The notes: a model not told the origin generated them from the letters alone. DNA of 64,000 nucleotides from Ornithodoros turicata (GCF_037126465.1 NC_088201.1:193696403-193760402), one strand, 5' to 3'. Shown: positions 45,935 through 57,492, counted from the stretch's first letter. Program-made: numbers and translations.

Positions 45935-46941
45935 TGTTTGTTACATATGTGCCCGGGACACAAGAGCCATGTACTGTTAGCAATCCGAAGAGATATTCCG
46001 TCGGCTTTTGTGCAGTCATCTAGCGTCGGCTCTGCGGAATATGTTATTGGAAAAGCACGCCTATCTACAAACACAGTTACCATTGTTGCAGCATATATAC
46101 CTCCAAAAATGCAGTTGATACTAAGCAATTACGGACATTTATCTCACTGCTACGTCAACCCGTGCTGATGTAAATGCACATTCCCTTCTACGGGAAAGCA
46201 AGAAAACGGACGCAGGAGGACGACAGCATTATGGGCCTTGATCTTACATTTCTAAACGATGGCTCAACAACGTTTTTACGCGGCCAAACCTACAGCAGCT
46301 GCATTGATGTCACACTGTGCACAAATGATATTGAACAAGACCTTATATGAGCTGTGGATATTGCTACAAGAGGAAGTGGCCACATTCCAACCTATATTAT
46401 TGAAGAAAGCTGCATGCAACAAAAACCCAGAAGGCCCCTTACAGTCTACAACTGGCATGATTTCCAGCATGAAAACACGGCCTCTCTCTCTGGCTGTATA
46501 TCTCCGAGAGACCTTGCAGCAAAAATACAAGAAAACCTCCAGGAAGCAAGCAAGACAGTTAGACTACCTAGTGCATATGCAAATATTGATGCTAATTTCC
46601 AGCAACTGAGGGCTCAGCGCAGAAGGGCTGAACGACGATTCAGATGCTCAGGGGACCTAAGGCATCGGAAGGAGGCCACTGCACTCAAAGAAAAAAAAAA
46701 CAAGAAACATCTCAAACAATTAAAACTAAAAAAATGGACCGAGACTTGTGCCTCATTAGATCCATCAAGAAGTAGCACCAAGACGCGGCGCATAATAAAG
46801 AGCTTGAAATCACTTCCCAAGCAAAACATCCCTTTCCGTGCCATTGCTTTGAAAACTGGGACCTCAGAAAAAATGATTGCTGAAGAATTCCTTACGACAA
46901 TAACAAGACCATCTGAGGCCTCTTCAAGCCCCATGCATATA
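45935..46941 (+). pseudogene. LINE ORF2, endonuclease end and pre-RT region
   Basis: Resumes after the mariner: HMCPGHKSHVLLAIRRDIPSAFV, EYVIGKARLSTNTVTIVAAYIPP, then LTFLNDGSTTFLRGQTYSSCIDVTLCTND (endonuclease C-terminal motif), RRAERRFRCSGDLRHRKEATALKE and LKKWTETCASLDPSRSSTKTRRIIKSL. Frames shift several times. It is interrupted at 46942 by a short TA-flanked element. Confidence 0.75.
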
Positions 46942-47453
46942 CAGGGTGGGTGCATATAAAGTATCCCACCATTTATTCACGTATGGCATTTCCTGGTTAC
47001 CCCATGAACTTCCGGTGGCGTGGGATGACGCATTTATCGGATGAAACCGAACAAAAAAATCTTAGTAACCAAACTCCACGTAAAAAAAAAAATTGCCGAT
47101 GCAAACGTTGCTCTCCGTGCATCCCGATTTTCCTATGCAGAAGTCAATATGGCGGTCACGGGACAGTTGCGTCTAGCTACCGCTAGGCATACCAGATCTC
47201 GTTTTGTTTCTCTGTGAGCGGCACCCCGAGCGGTAGTGCGACACAACCCTGCTACACTGCTATGGCCCATTGGAAATACAGAGAGCGAAGCTCACGTTGC
47301 TAACGATATCATTGCCCAAAGTTTGGTTTCCACGATTTTCTTCTCGACGTGCAGCGCATAAATGCACCGTGGTGCACCGCCGGAAGTTCCTACGGTATGT
47401 GGGAAACGCGCTATGTACGAAAATGTGGGGCTACTTTATCTGCACCCACCCTG
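46942..47453. mobile_element. 512-bp DNA element with TA target duplication
   Basis: Ends CAGGGTGGGTGCATATAAAGTA and TACTTTATCTGCACCCACCCTG are inverted repeats with one mismatch. TA flanks at 46940-46941 and 47454-47455. No transposase, so a non-autonomous Tc1/mariner-type element inserted in the LINE. Confidence 0.85.
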
Positions 47454-47455
47454 TA

Positions 47456-47670
47456 CAATCAGCCCGAACTGCCTACGTAAATGCACTCGTGTCGAAACAT
47501 AAAGGAACACCAGAAATGGATTCAAAATTTGCCATGGGTGAACTACAGCGTGCACTTGCAAAAGCATCAAGAAAGAAAACAACCCCAGGACATGACAAAA
47601 TTACGTATAAATCGCTTGAAAACCTCGGGCCAACCGCCATCAATACTGCAATACTGATTGCTTGATTGTT
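47456..47670 (+). pseudogene. LINE ORF2, start of RT; 3' end of the LINE missing
   Basis: LVSKHKGTPEMDSKFAMGELQRALAKASRKKTTPGHDKITYKSLENLGPTAIN is the region leading into RT block 1 (normally APGPDGITY). After about 47665 all LINE similarity stops. Since retrotransposition truncates 5' ends, loss of the 3' side needs a later deletion or rearrangement. Confidence 0.7.
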
Positions 47671-48344
47671 TCGTTGCTGTTTGATACACCTTTCCCCTGT
47701 CATGTCTGTTTTGCCTTCTTTACCTTATCAGGGAAATAAGGAGCGAGTTTGGGGCGTAAAAGACGTGCCATCGAGTTATAAGTGGAAGTCTTTCAGGCTG
47801 GCAGGGGCTATTTGTTTCTGGATCCAGGACTGCCGTGGCACGTAGCGCCGCTTTTCACATTTTTATAGGCTGCTCCCACCTTGATGTAAGTAGAAAGTAT
47901 TGTTTGCATATAGCTACTTTGCCGTCGGGCTGCTGGGACACGATAGCTCGGACGAGGCACCCACGATAGGAGCTTCCTATGTCGTAGAGCCGTAGCGTGC
48001 ACGAAGCGCTGCCCGTGCTGCACCTCAACTATGCAGGAGTCGTTGCAATATCGGCATCTCGTGAGGTACCAGCCTGCAGCACTGAGAATAGCGGGGTGCT
48101 GAAGTTGCGCGAAGCATGGTAGGCTGAAAATCTGAAAAGCTATGCATGGTAGGATGAACTGCTGAAAAGTTATCTTAATCGTTGTGGTATACAGCGTGTT
48201 GAAGGACTGCGTGTCATTATCGGAGATTTCATCAGGTACACACCAAAAAATTGTGACACCCGCTATGGGGATACCACTTTATACCTAACTTCCTTGATTA
48301 AGTTACTTTTTCCCACAAAAATGTAATATTTGATATATGTGTTT

Positions 48345-51300
48345 CAACAGGGTACCTCAACAGAACACAGGCGGGCACACAAGGTGGGTACAGTGGCTGA
48401 AAACTGTTCAAGGGCTGCCGCATCTCTATCGTGCACTCCACCGTGTGTGCTCGCTGCACTTTGAGCCAGGCTGCTTTTATACTGGGCACACTCAAAGACA
48501 AAGACTCAAGCCTGATGCATGCCCTACAATTCCTGCCCAAGATGCAGAAGTAACAAAAACACATAATCAAAGTTTTAAAAGAGTCTCACGATGTTTGCAA
48601 AATGCAGAACCAAGAATAGCAGGAGCAGGGGGACCAACACGTTGTCACGCTGTCGTCACTTCACACGGAAAGCAACTGGCTTTGACTCCCCTCAAGTAGT
48701 CCCAGAACGCCACATACAGGCAAGCTTTCTACCTACACACATCAGGTGGAGAAAAAGCGGTACCATAATCACCAGTTGCCTCATGACTAGAGCATGAATG
48801 CGTTGCAGCCCAGTACAGTAACTAATTACAGGCTTTCGCTTTACATTACCATAGGACGTAGAAGTGGAAGAGCACCACAGTACTTCCAGAACGTTTGCAC
48901 AGCCTATGACGAGCTCCACACCAGAGGTTATGGGACATAGTGTTGGTGTTTTAAAGTCGATCACCACATTCATATTAAAAAAAAAACATGTTAGTCAATC
49001 TGCAGTTCTCTTTTCCTATTATCGTTCTTGTCCTCTCATACACAAACATAAATTTGGTGTCAATTTGAAAGATAAAGAAGTAAAAATGTGAATTATATCT
49101 TGCATGGTGAATAGCGCTCGAGGACATGGCAACCCCATCGGTGTCGGGAACTATGCCAGGTGATCAAACACTGGTACACCCTCAACCAAGAGGAGACCTC
49201 CTGTAAGTGTTTCTACAGAGCGCAGTTAAACTACACAAACAAGCGTGTCTCATGGCCCAAAATGACATGCTGTTCATTGGCAAAAGGCTACATCAGCGCA
49301 ACAACACCGGTGAAGTAAAGTCAGAAAAAGACACCAGGCAGTGTGCGCAGCAAACTCTACAAGGACATTCATACGGTTCGAAAACAACACCGGGTTCAAA
49401 ATTAAAGACGGTCTACCAGCACCTGGGGAAAGTAAGGCGAAGACTTTATGCCACCAAGCAAGTTATTCGACGGAGAGAGAAATTCAATATCTGAAGAAGC
49501 TCATCGATGACATGAAGGAAAAGAAACTAATACCTCAAGAGGCCGAAATACAGCTACAGTCATTTGGTGAGCTGCCAGATGAAATTCTAAAGGAGTGGTA
49601 CAAAACTATAAGAGGGTGCCATCTGGACGGCGTTACAGTGAGAACTTCAGGAAATTTGACACAACGCTTCTCTACTATTCTCCACGTGCATACAAGTACC
49701 TGTCAACAAGGTTTCCAATGCCGACACCAGCTACCATAAGAAACGACTGCAGGTTGTTGATGTGTAGCCAGGATTCACCATGGAGTCTTTGCAACACGTG
49801 AAGGAAAAAGTACAGTGGTGCCGTAGAGGAGGAACGGCTGTGTTCAGTAATGCTGGACGGCACGAGTATTAGACGATCAAAAGAGAAGCCGACTGATTGG
49901 GTATGTAAACTTTGGCCAGTCCAAAACACCCGAAGACTCCGATGACGTCCCCTTCGCGACGGATTCTTTTGTATTGGCGTCGTAACCCACTGGAAACTGC
50001 CCATAGGATGTTTTCTGAACAATATTTCTCCGGAGATGTTCTTCGAAAGATCGTCACAGATGCTGTTAAAGTCCTGCAAGAGTGCAATATGCATGCAGTC
50101 ACACTTGTGTGCGATTGCTTGTCCTACAATGTAACAATAGGGAAGATTCTTGGCTGTAGGATCTATCAACGGCAGCCTGAGGACTTTCACACATCCGTTC
50201 CTCACCCAGTGAGACCAGTAGAGCCTATCTTCCTCATCTTCGATGTCGCGCATGCACTGAAGCTGCTCAGGAACCTTCTCGGCGACAAGGGCACATTGTA
50301 CAGTTCTGAATATGGAGTAAGTTATCATGCTATTATGTAGCATTGAGTTGTCCTTAGGCCCAAAATGTTGTAGGTAGTGGAGTGGGACTCCATCGTTAGA
50401 CTGCACACGCTACAAGATGAAGAAGAGCTTCGCGCAGCTAACCGGCTCGTTCGGGCTCATATCGAGTATAAAAGTCAAATAACGAAGGTGCGTCTTCAGA
50501 ACAAACATTCAGCCTATCTGTGGGCCTTCCACAATTTCAGGACACTGAGGGAACAGAGAGGTTCCTTACAGATGTCAATGAGGAATAGTGAATGCTCTTG
50601 CTGTGCCATACTTAACCATATTCAATTTTTCCTTGTAGTGATTTTGACCTGCTAAATTCGCATGCACCGCATGCCAAAGTGTACAAGGCGCCGCTGCAAC
50701 CGGCAACGTTTAGTGGCCATGAAGAGAGGATCTTGTCCATCTCTAAGAAATTAATGACACTGAGGCTGCCGTCGGATGTCAACAATCAGCCTCGCCTTCT
50801 CCCTGAAAAGTGTTGCTGAACTAGCCAGCTACCTTTTCTCACAAAGGTTGTGCAGGTAGGTTTCTATTAACCCACAATTCCCAAGCTGTACAATATTGTG
50901 ATGGTTTCTTGTTTTTAGTTTAATAGCGCTAAAATAAGCAGCGTGATCTGCGATATTTAAGTGCAAATGTTTAATATCTGATGTAATGTCTGTATTTGCA
51001 TAGTATGCTGCAACTCATGGTGTGCGTAAGCTCCTTTTGAGAAGAACTAATTGCAAAGTTGCGTTTCTTCCCTGCAGGCACATCTACACCTACAGACTAA
51101 GCGAAGACGACCTGGAGACTTCTTTGGTTGTATTCGTCAGAGGGTAGGATGGAACGACAACCCATCTGCACTTCAGTTCCGCTATGCTTGTAGAGCAGGG
51201 TCAAAAGCAGGGAATGTCGCTCCCAGCTTAGAAGGCATTCTCATGCTGGGACATTAAGGCACGCAGAGGCAGAATGAACAACAGCGAACTGAAGACCCGG

Positions 51301-51680
51301 ATGAGGATGCCCCACAGTCTAGTGCACTTGACACAGCTGCGTACTTCCTTGACCATGATGAGATCCTAAAGTAGGTGGGCAAAAAATTGGCGGGCACCTT
51401 GTCGCATTTGTGACAAGTCGGATCACTTGCTCCGGTTGCATTGACATTATGGTACACTTTAGTGGAAGCAGCATTCTTCTCTTTCTGAGAGAAAATGAAA
51501 GCACGGTCTGCCCATCTATGTTTGTACAAAATGTTCTTCGCTGTGGGGAACGTATCATGAGGCAAAGGAAAAAGGCTGATATGCAGGTACTTATTATGTC
51601 AGCATTTAAAATGTTTGCAGAAAGACACCGTCAAGTAAGTGCATCGAAGAAGTGCTTTGACGAAACCCCAGAGCATGTTA
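48345..51680 (+). pseudogene. P-element-type transposon with THAP domain (THAP9-like transposase)
   Basis: First recognisable exon, after acceptor TTTCAACAG (48350): second half of a THAP zinc finger, HRVCSLHFEPGCF...RLKPDACPTI. Then from 49470: KKLIDDMKEKKLI, YYSPRAYKYLSTRFPMPTPATIRNDCR, VTHWKLPIGCFLNN, YFSGDVLRKIVTDAVKVLQE, IFLIFDVAHALKLLRNLLGD; after an intron VEWDSIVRLHTLQDEEELRAANRL, VGLPQFQDTEGTERFLTDVN; after a second intron DFDLLNSHAPHAKVYKAPL; and after a third frame change FFGCIRQRVGWNDNPSALQFRYA. These are the DNA-binding, RNase H-like and GTP-binding region hallmarks of P transposases. Frameshifts near 49600 and 51105 and stops show it is dead. The first THAP half and terminal repeats were not found. 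Confidence 0.8.
50317..50373 (+). other. 57-bp intron inside the P-element transposase
   Basis: GTAAGT...TTGTAG. Joining the flanks gives ...LYSSEYG-VVEWDSIVRL, collinear with P-type transposases. A second likely intron is 50588-50638 (GTGAAT...TTGTAG, 51 bp), joining FLTDVNEE to DFDLLNS. Confidence 0.65.
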
Positions 51681-51683
51681 TTA

Positions 51684-52025
51684 CGAAGGATGTTCAAGTC
51701 AAACCGGGACTTTCTGTGTCCTGAGTGTGCAAATGGCTCGTACTACTTCTTTTTCGTCATTTTCACACCCGACAGTCCTCCGCGTTCAGCACGTGGTGGT
51801 CCAAAGTTTGTGCAAAACAGAAGAAACGTGCTGGACAAGATGGCCGACAACGAGGTGAGCGCCCACACCGAACAGCGAATTGTCAGGAAGTTTCTCGTGA
51901 ATGAAGGCGTAAAGTCATCTGAAATTCACAGAAGACTTCGGGCTCATTATGGCCACGATACACTTAGCCGCAGCAAAGCATTTCAGTGGTGCAAACGGTT
52001 CCGAGACGGCCGTACGACGATATGC
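51684..52025 (+). mobile_element. mariner, 5' part only
   Basis: Starts after TA with CGAAGGATGTTCAAGTCAAACCGGGAC, the same family as the copy at 44629. It encodes MADNEVSAHTEQRIVRKFLVNEGVKSSEIHRRLRAHYGHDTLSR with WCKRFRDGRTT. It stops around 52020 without a right terminus. It lies at the 3' edge of the P element. Confidence 0.85.
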
Positions 52026-53033
52026 TCGCATAGACGCCCTAGCACGTCGGGCACATGGGGATATCAACCTCCGTAACTGTTCACTACCACTTTCAGCCTC
52101 TGGCTGTCGATTACAGATACGCCGAATCCGCCACAGCGGCACCAGGCAGTTTCAAGAAAACGCTGTCCGATTGAACGATCATCTCCGGTCCATCGACCCG
52201 TCGATGGATTTCGTTGCTACACACCACTGCTCGCGTTAGCGTCCATTCTACAACGACTACGACTTCGTCTTCAGGACACCTCTGCTTTTCTATAAAACGA
52301 GTCACTCGCACAAATGTCCCACTTGCATGGTTGAAGCTGATATTCCAGGGCCCGTCGACAATGAGAGATTCGACACCCCTCGAGTCACGCTCAGACGACG
52401 CCTACTCGAACTGCGATGCACAGGCTTTTTTCTGGCCACTCTGCTCGGCCCTGTACGACACCCCACACAGCGCTCTGTGACAACAGTTTTGATGTTCCTG
52501 AGCTGCACAGGTCTCATTCTTCAGTGTCTCACCCCAGGATTTTTCTGAGAGGGGGGTCCAGCATATGCCAGCATGGTAGATATACGATCTAAGTCAATTA
52601 AACACTAGGTGAAAACAGAAATTGAGGAGGGGGTCAGGACATCCTGACCCCCCTCTAGATCCGCCCCTGTCCCACCCTCACCCTCAACGCAAGAACTTCA
52701 TCTTTTTTTAAGTAATCTTTTCTTTAATCAATCTCACCCTTCTTTCATCGTTTGATAGCCATCTTTTTAAAGGCAATATTTTCTTTAATTTACATCACTC
52801 TCCCTTCATCGTTTGTTAGCTTATCCTTTATTTCCTAATTCTTTTCTTTTTATTGTAGTTTTCTTTTGTTTATTTACTTCGGAATGGCAAGACGACGTCG
52901 CGTTTGGCTTACCTTTCCTCCCTTTTTTTTCTTCTTGTTCTAATAAATATAACCCCCTTGTATTCTATGGTATAAATACACATTTGCTCGGCATGCTTGT
53001 GGCATTACCCGAGGCTACAATAGAAAAGCTTAC
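52026..53033. other. Intronic sequence without recognised gene
   Basis: TTTCTTTAAT-rich block near 52690-52960 repeats TCTTTCATCGTTTG/CCTTCATCGTTTG twice. No coding evidence. Confidence 0.35.
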
Positions 53034-53224
53034 GTGTAAGAAGAACAATTTGGGTTTCCCAAGAAGCTTCGTGCAGACTTTGTTACTGAACTGTTCGTAG
53101 ATGTATTCCAGGTCAATCAGTTCGCCGCCGAAAGGGAACGTGATATCTTCCTTGCCGTGACCCAGCACAAAGCAGGCGAAGCAATCTGATGCTGTCGATG
53201 AATCCTTGTCAATATCGTCTTTAC
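53034..53224 (-). CDS. Caspase-like protein, catalytic histidine exon (large subunit)
   Basis: 191-nt exon: acceptor TTTCTGAACAG, donor CAC|GTAAGC. It encodes KDDIDKDSSTASDCFACFVLGHGKED, with the SHG-type catalytic histidine motif as GHG, then FGGELIDLEYIYEQFS and LLGKPKLFFLH, the beta strand leading to the active-site loop. These are hallmark p20 features of caspases. The histidine of the catalytic dyad is retained although its cysteine partner in the next exon is not. The intron after it is 12,904 bp (40130-53033) and contains a LINE, two mariners, a short inverted-repeat element, a P element and a Penelope fragment. Confidence 0.85.
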
Positions 53225-53316
53225 CTGTTCAGAAACAAAGAAAATGAAATTATTCTTCGGGTTCCTAAAAGGGAAACGTTGGTTTGGGATGCTACAAGTA
53301 AAAAAACATGTCTTAC

Positions 53317-53458
53317 ACGTTTTGAGCTTTTCGCGGATATCTGCTGGTGTGGGAACGTCGTAAACTTTAACGTCAAAGCCAATGACGCCACCAAATACAC
53401 TTTCTATGGTCTTGGCGTCTGCTTCAGCTCCCGATTGTTCTTGCGTGTCAGGACTCTT
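53317..53458 (-). CDS. Caspase-like protein, exon for the start of the large subunit
   Basis: Encodes EQSGAEADAKTIESVFGGVIGFDVKVYDVPTPADIREKLKT and ends ACGT|GTAAGA in phase 1, joining in frame to the exon at 53224 through a 92-bp intron. The pattern xxGxxxDAKxIExxFxxxGFxVxVYxxxTxxDIxxxL is the first helix/strand pair of caspase p20. The Arg that normally precedes SG(T/S)xxD and binds the substrate aspartate is Gln here. The upstream boundary is uncertain: TTATTTGCAG at 53459 is the best acceptor, but the frame stays open to an ATG at 53536. The prodomain and start exon were not found in this window. Confidence 0.75.
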
Positions 53459-53459
53459 C

Positions 53460-55324
53460 TGCAAATAAGCGGCAGCCTGAGATGTTGTGGACTTGTGCTG
53501 CCACAAGTGGTGTACTGGGATGATGTACCTCAGCATCAGGGTTAACTATGGATGTATTACATAGTATTGGAAACCTGGTTGAACAATAAATGTGTTAAAC
53601 AACAAACAGTTATCATAAATAAATATGATGTTCGGGTATAAACTAAAGCTCTGCTCGCACAAAGAGCCCACAACGAACGTTACGCAAAAATCACAATGAA
53701 AGAATTGCTAAAGAGTAAGTGAGCTGGAGATTATAATTCATATTACTAAAACCCGAGGCTAGGGAACTATGAAAACAGCCGGACACTGTCCGCGTGCGTC
53801 TGTTTGCGTAGCTCCCTAGTCTTGAGGGTTTTGGTAATATGCAAACAGAAATCGCATTACTCGTGTGAAAAATACATAACACATTTTTGCATGACCAGCC
53901 GTCTGAAAACACAATGAGGGTAATATAGGGTAAACGGTAGATTCTCACGTGTATATCTATTAGAGTCTATAATGGATAGATAAAATTGCAAACAGGAGTT
54001 GTTGCGATACTTTCTGCTTCTATGAGTTTCACACAGGTTGGCGTACGCCACAATGAAATGTTGTGCAATCTACAAAAGAATCAAGATTCTACAAAAGATG
54101 GAATATTTCGTTTCGTTTGGTTCTGAAGTTTCCGCTTTTGTAGCGAGTTCTCGGAGTCGCCTGCCTCTGCTTTCAGCAGTTACGCGCCAGCTTCCATGGC
54201 ATGCGTGTGTATTTGCTTCGTCCTATGTGCCGCTTATTAATAAGGTGCCATGATGACGTGTGTATACGTGAGTTTCTTGGCGACATTCGAGTTGTTACTT
54301 CTGTGGACGACGTGAGTAATTTTTTCTGAAGACAACAACCGCATATATTTTCAATCGGAACACGGAATATCCAGTGCACGCTATTTTCCGGAAGGAGGGC
54401 GAGGAAACCCGTGGAAGCTTCTTTCAGGAAGGTACGTGAAGGAAATTTTCTTGTATATAGTTTTTGCTGTGTGTGTGTGTGTTGTTTCAAAGGAAATTTG
54501 CTTGATTATCTTGCGAATGGAAAGTGACATTTAGAGGTTGATGTAACTTTTTTCTTAAATTTCTAGTATTTCTGATACCGTATTTGCAGATTCCCTACAA
54601 TGCATTTCACATCGATTGCATGTCGCGTGATAGGCACTGAGGATATCGCCAAGGTCTGCAGCGAACGAAAGCGGATAGGAAAACCATCAAGCCGTGAGCC
54701 GGAACAGCAACAAACGAGGAATAATGTGAGTGTTTACATATATTGAACGGTGTATTATCGGCACCAAATTTCTGTCCTTCCGTTGCATTCTGTCCGATGT
54801 GCTCACCAGACTGTTTATCCCTCTGGTTTGACAAGCATTTATCTTTACTTTTTCTTGTTGAAAACGTATACGCATATTATTGGTATGCGTACAGCCTCTA
54901 ATCATATTTGGGGACTCTAGGTGTGCCTGCTGTTGCAACCGTCTTCGTTTTAAGTACGGCAATTTACCATAATGAACTTTTATAGTTTTGTCACTGCGTA
55001 GAGCAAATTACTTTCGTAGATGCAGACATGCTCACTCAATTTGCTAATCACTATTCGGTATTTCGTGTATTATTTTGTATTACCTCTTTGATTATCGTAC
55101 CTGAACTGAATTTTATCTTTAAGTGCTTCAAGAGCAGAACGGAGGAAGGCGAAGAAACCAGAAAGAAAATGAAGAGAGTCGCGACACTGAACGACAAATT
55201 AAACAGTCTGAAAAATATTTAGAACCTGATGACCTCAATACCAATAAAAAGTCTTTGAACACGAAGTCGTGCTACGGGCGCTCTGTGTTGTCCAATGCTT
55301 TCAGGTCCAATCTCTGGAAACCTC
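53460..55324. other. No recognised gene; upstream of the visible caspase-like exons
   Basis: Start exon and prodomain of the minus-strand caspase-like gene should lie here or further right, but no frame with prodomain features was found. A hairpin-like pair (AACCCGAGGCTAGGGAAC near 53755 and GCTCCCTAGTCTTGAGGG near 53810) is present. Confidence 0.35.
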
Positions 55325-55535
55325 AGGCCCTGAGGTAACCGCAGGGACTCAAACTCTGAGGTAACACCAGAATCCCAAGCTCTGAGGTAACCCCAGGACC
55401 TCAAGCTCTGAGGTAACCTCAGAACCCCAAGCTCTGAGCTAACCTCACAACCTCAAGCTCTGAGGCAACCCCAAGACCTCAGATGTCCCATAATACCTGA
55501 AGACCTCAGACTCTGAGGTAACCTCAGGAATTATT
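55325..55535 (+). repeat. 26-bp minisatellite, about six to eight units
   Basis: CTGAGGTAAC starts at 55330, 55356, 55382, 55408, 55434 and 55460, an exact 26-base period. Units carry CTCAAGCTCTGAGGTAACC with variable CAG/CCC/AGA middle bases, and a decayed part runs on to about 55530. Confidence 0.9.
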
Positions 55536-55634
55536 TTCAATAGGGTTGACAGAGGGAAATACGGCCAGCCCGTCAAGCCTGTAAACCACCAAATGCAGAG
55601 TAAATCAGAACCACCTCAAAGCGCTAAGCTGCTT

Positions 55635-55668
<34 letters not shown>

Positions 55669-56479
55669 AGATCACGAGTTAAAACAAGGTAAAAGCAAAA
55701 CATTACACCATCCAGTTTTTTTACATTGATAATTCGTGCAAACAAATCGATCACCGAAGGGGAACAGCTCACAGTCACACTTCACAACGCACTTTTATTT
55801 GTTGTCAGATGCCAAAAGTGAATATAATTGCAACGCCTTGCAAACACCAGACAGTTTCCATCTGGACGGCGATCCAACCAATACACGTGCGGTGAATTGC
55901 GGTGAATTGCTAGAGGCCCACGTAACTGGTCAGGAAAAAACTCATCGCGGAGGAGGTGGTCCTTGCGTCCCTTGTTGTGAACGGCCGTCAAGCAGAAGAC
56001 GATTACGTTCGACGAAAAAAGTGCAGCTCACGTGTCATACCTGATTTACACACACACACAAAATGTTCATCATAGCGTGTTATCCCAACGCCTGCGACAA
56101 GGAGAAACGTAATGCTTCAGCCCTCAGACACGACAAGAGACCTTGGGCGTGAGATTGGCAGGGGAACACCAGCTAGGGTTCTGAATCGCGTGCCCATCGT
56201 CACGTTGCCCACATCTGTGACGCCGACAACGGCGTGCCCTTTCACCATCACCAGCCCAGCCCCCAACCACCCCGAATCGCGTGCCCTTTTTACAATCCCT
56301 GGATTTCGGGATGTTGATATGTGGATCCCAGGATGCACCGGCACCGATTATGCACCGATTTGCACCGATTTTGCACCAGCACCGGCATTTGCATCGATTC
56401 GGAATGTCGACTTTGCAATGAAGTGCGTCTCTTCTTGCCGTCTGCTGCGGAATAACTTCTGGCTGGGGCCCAGGAAAAA
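55536..56479. other. No recognised gene
   Basis: Contains an (AAT)n run at 55638-55667, an ACAC run near 56050 and a short GCACCGATTnT tandem near 56335-56395. The long plus-strand frame through 56112-56460 is proline-rich without a domain and is not called. Confidence 0.35.
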
Positions 56480-56673
56480 TAAAAAGACAAATCTTCCTGT
56501 TTCTCGTCATTTCAACCAGCCTGGTCATTCAATAAATGACGTCGCCCTTTTTATTCTTCAATCAAACTTTGGCTCCGATAGACGCAGGGAACAACGCGAG
56601 TCTGACCTTATTTTCAAATTCCAATGAATCATTACCGAAGATCCCGGTGTACATTCAACAGTAAGGAATCTGG

Positions 56674-56914
56674 GGGCTTAATCGCTTCATCGTCGTTACG
56701 GTCGTTACAAGCTAACGAGTGGTGGGAAATTCAAAAAGGTGGGCACGTGACACATTGCGCGTGACGTGTACCACGACCTTTACGTATTGCGCGAAGAGCG
56801 TCGTGCATGTGTTTTATCACGTGCCCTCCTTTTTATATTTCGCGCCCGCCTTTTTGAATTTCTCGCCACTCGTTAGCTTGTAACGACCGTAACGACGATG
56901 AAGCGATTAAGCCC
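56674..56914. mobile_element. 241-bp DNA element with perfect 49-bp inverted ends
   Basis: GGGCTTAATCGCTTCATCGTCG... (56674-56722) is exactly repeated inverted at 56866-56914, and pairing continues with few mismatches for about 25 more bases. No coding sequence. It lies inside the Penelope fragment, just after the endonuclease stop. Confidence 0.9.
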
Positions 56915-57167
56915 ATGGTCGCCTAGATGGGATATAGGTTCTATTTTTTTCCTTTTATTTTTCACTCTTTTTATTTCTTTTCAGCTACGGCCTCAGTACA
57001 GCTCACCCTGAGCTGGCTCCCCAAGAAAGATGACATCACCACCCGGACTTTGCCTTGCGGAATGTTCCAGAATATGACTCTCGGACAACTGCCACGTGGT
57101 ATACTTGCACGGATTGTGACGTCATTCAGGGAACCTATTTAAGCAATATGCAACCCTTGTACCTCTT

Positions 57168-57202
57168 TTCTCCTGACGAAGACAGTGCCACTGTCGAAAC
57201 GT
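57168..57202 (+). ncRNA. Hammerhead-like motif at the Penelope end
   Basis: CTGACGA fits the CTGANGA core box exactly; stem II is a perfect GACAGT-GCC-ACTGTC; it is followed by GAAAC-GTC. Stem III would be two base pairs and stem I pairing is not evident, so cleavage, if any, would need a dimer or a different partner. Hammerheads of this truncated look are reported from Penelope-like terminal repeats. Confidence 0.45.
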
Positions 57203-57492
57203 CGACCATTCTTTTTTTAATCTATGTGTTAAAGTACCCATTAAATAAATTAGTTTTTGTTAACGTTCCTGTAATCTGTAGTCCACGTCTTACTATTTCA
57301 CTTTTATTCAACTTCGTAGCCGTCTGATATATTAACCTATTTGTCCTATATATATATACGCTACAAAATGGAGGTTGGAACGACCAGGGTGTTGTATATA
57401 GATAGGGGAGAAAAGACACCAGAGACTGAAGTAGGGAGTAGGGGAAAGTTATTTATTAAGCTGGCGTTTAAACTAAGGGTTTGGGGAAGTCT

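Larger units (their letters stand above)
40130..53033 (-). other. Intron of the caspase-like gene, 12.9 kb, filled with transposons
   Basis: Defined by the donor at 53033 and acceptor at 40130, which link exons whose phases agree. The contents run in both orientations and are annotated separately. Intronic stretches without identified elements: 40130-40890, 47670-48340, 52020-53030. The plus-strand LINE and P element lie antisense to the gene. Confidence 0.7.
56480..57290 (+). pseudogene. Penelope-like element 3' end with terminal region
   Basis: LPVSRHFNQPGHSINDVALFILQSNFGSDRRREQRESDLIFKFQ is the C-terminal part of the Penelope GIY-YIG endonuclease (compare 57830-57990 on the minus strand). 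After an inserted 241-bp element (56674-56914) a non-coding terminal region follows. It includes CTCCTGACGAAGACAGTGCCACTGTCGAAACGTCGACC at 57165-57202 and an AAATAAATTAG stretch. RT is absent, so this is a 5'-truncated copy. Confidence 0.7.
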
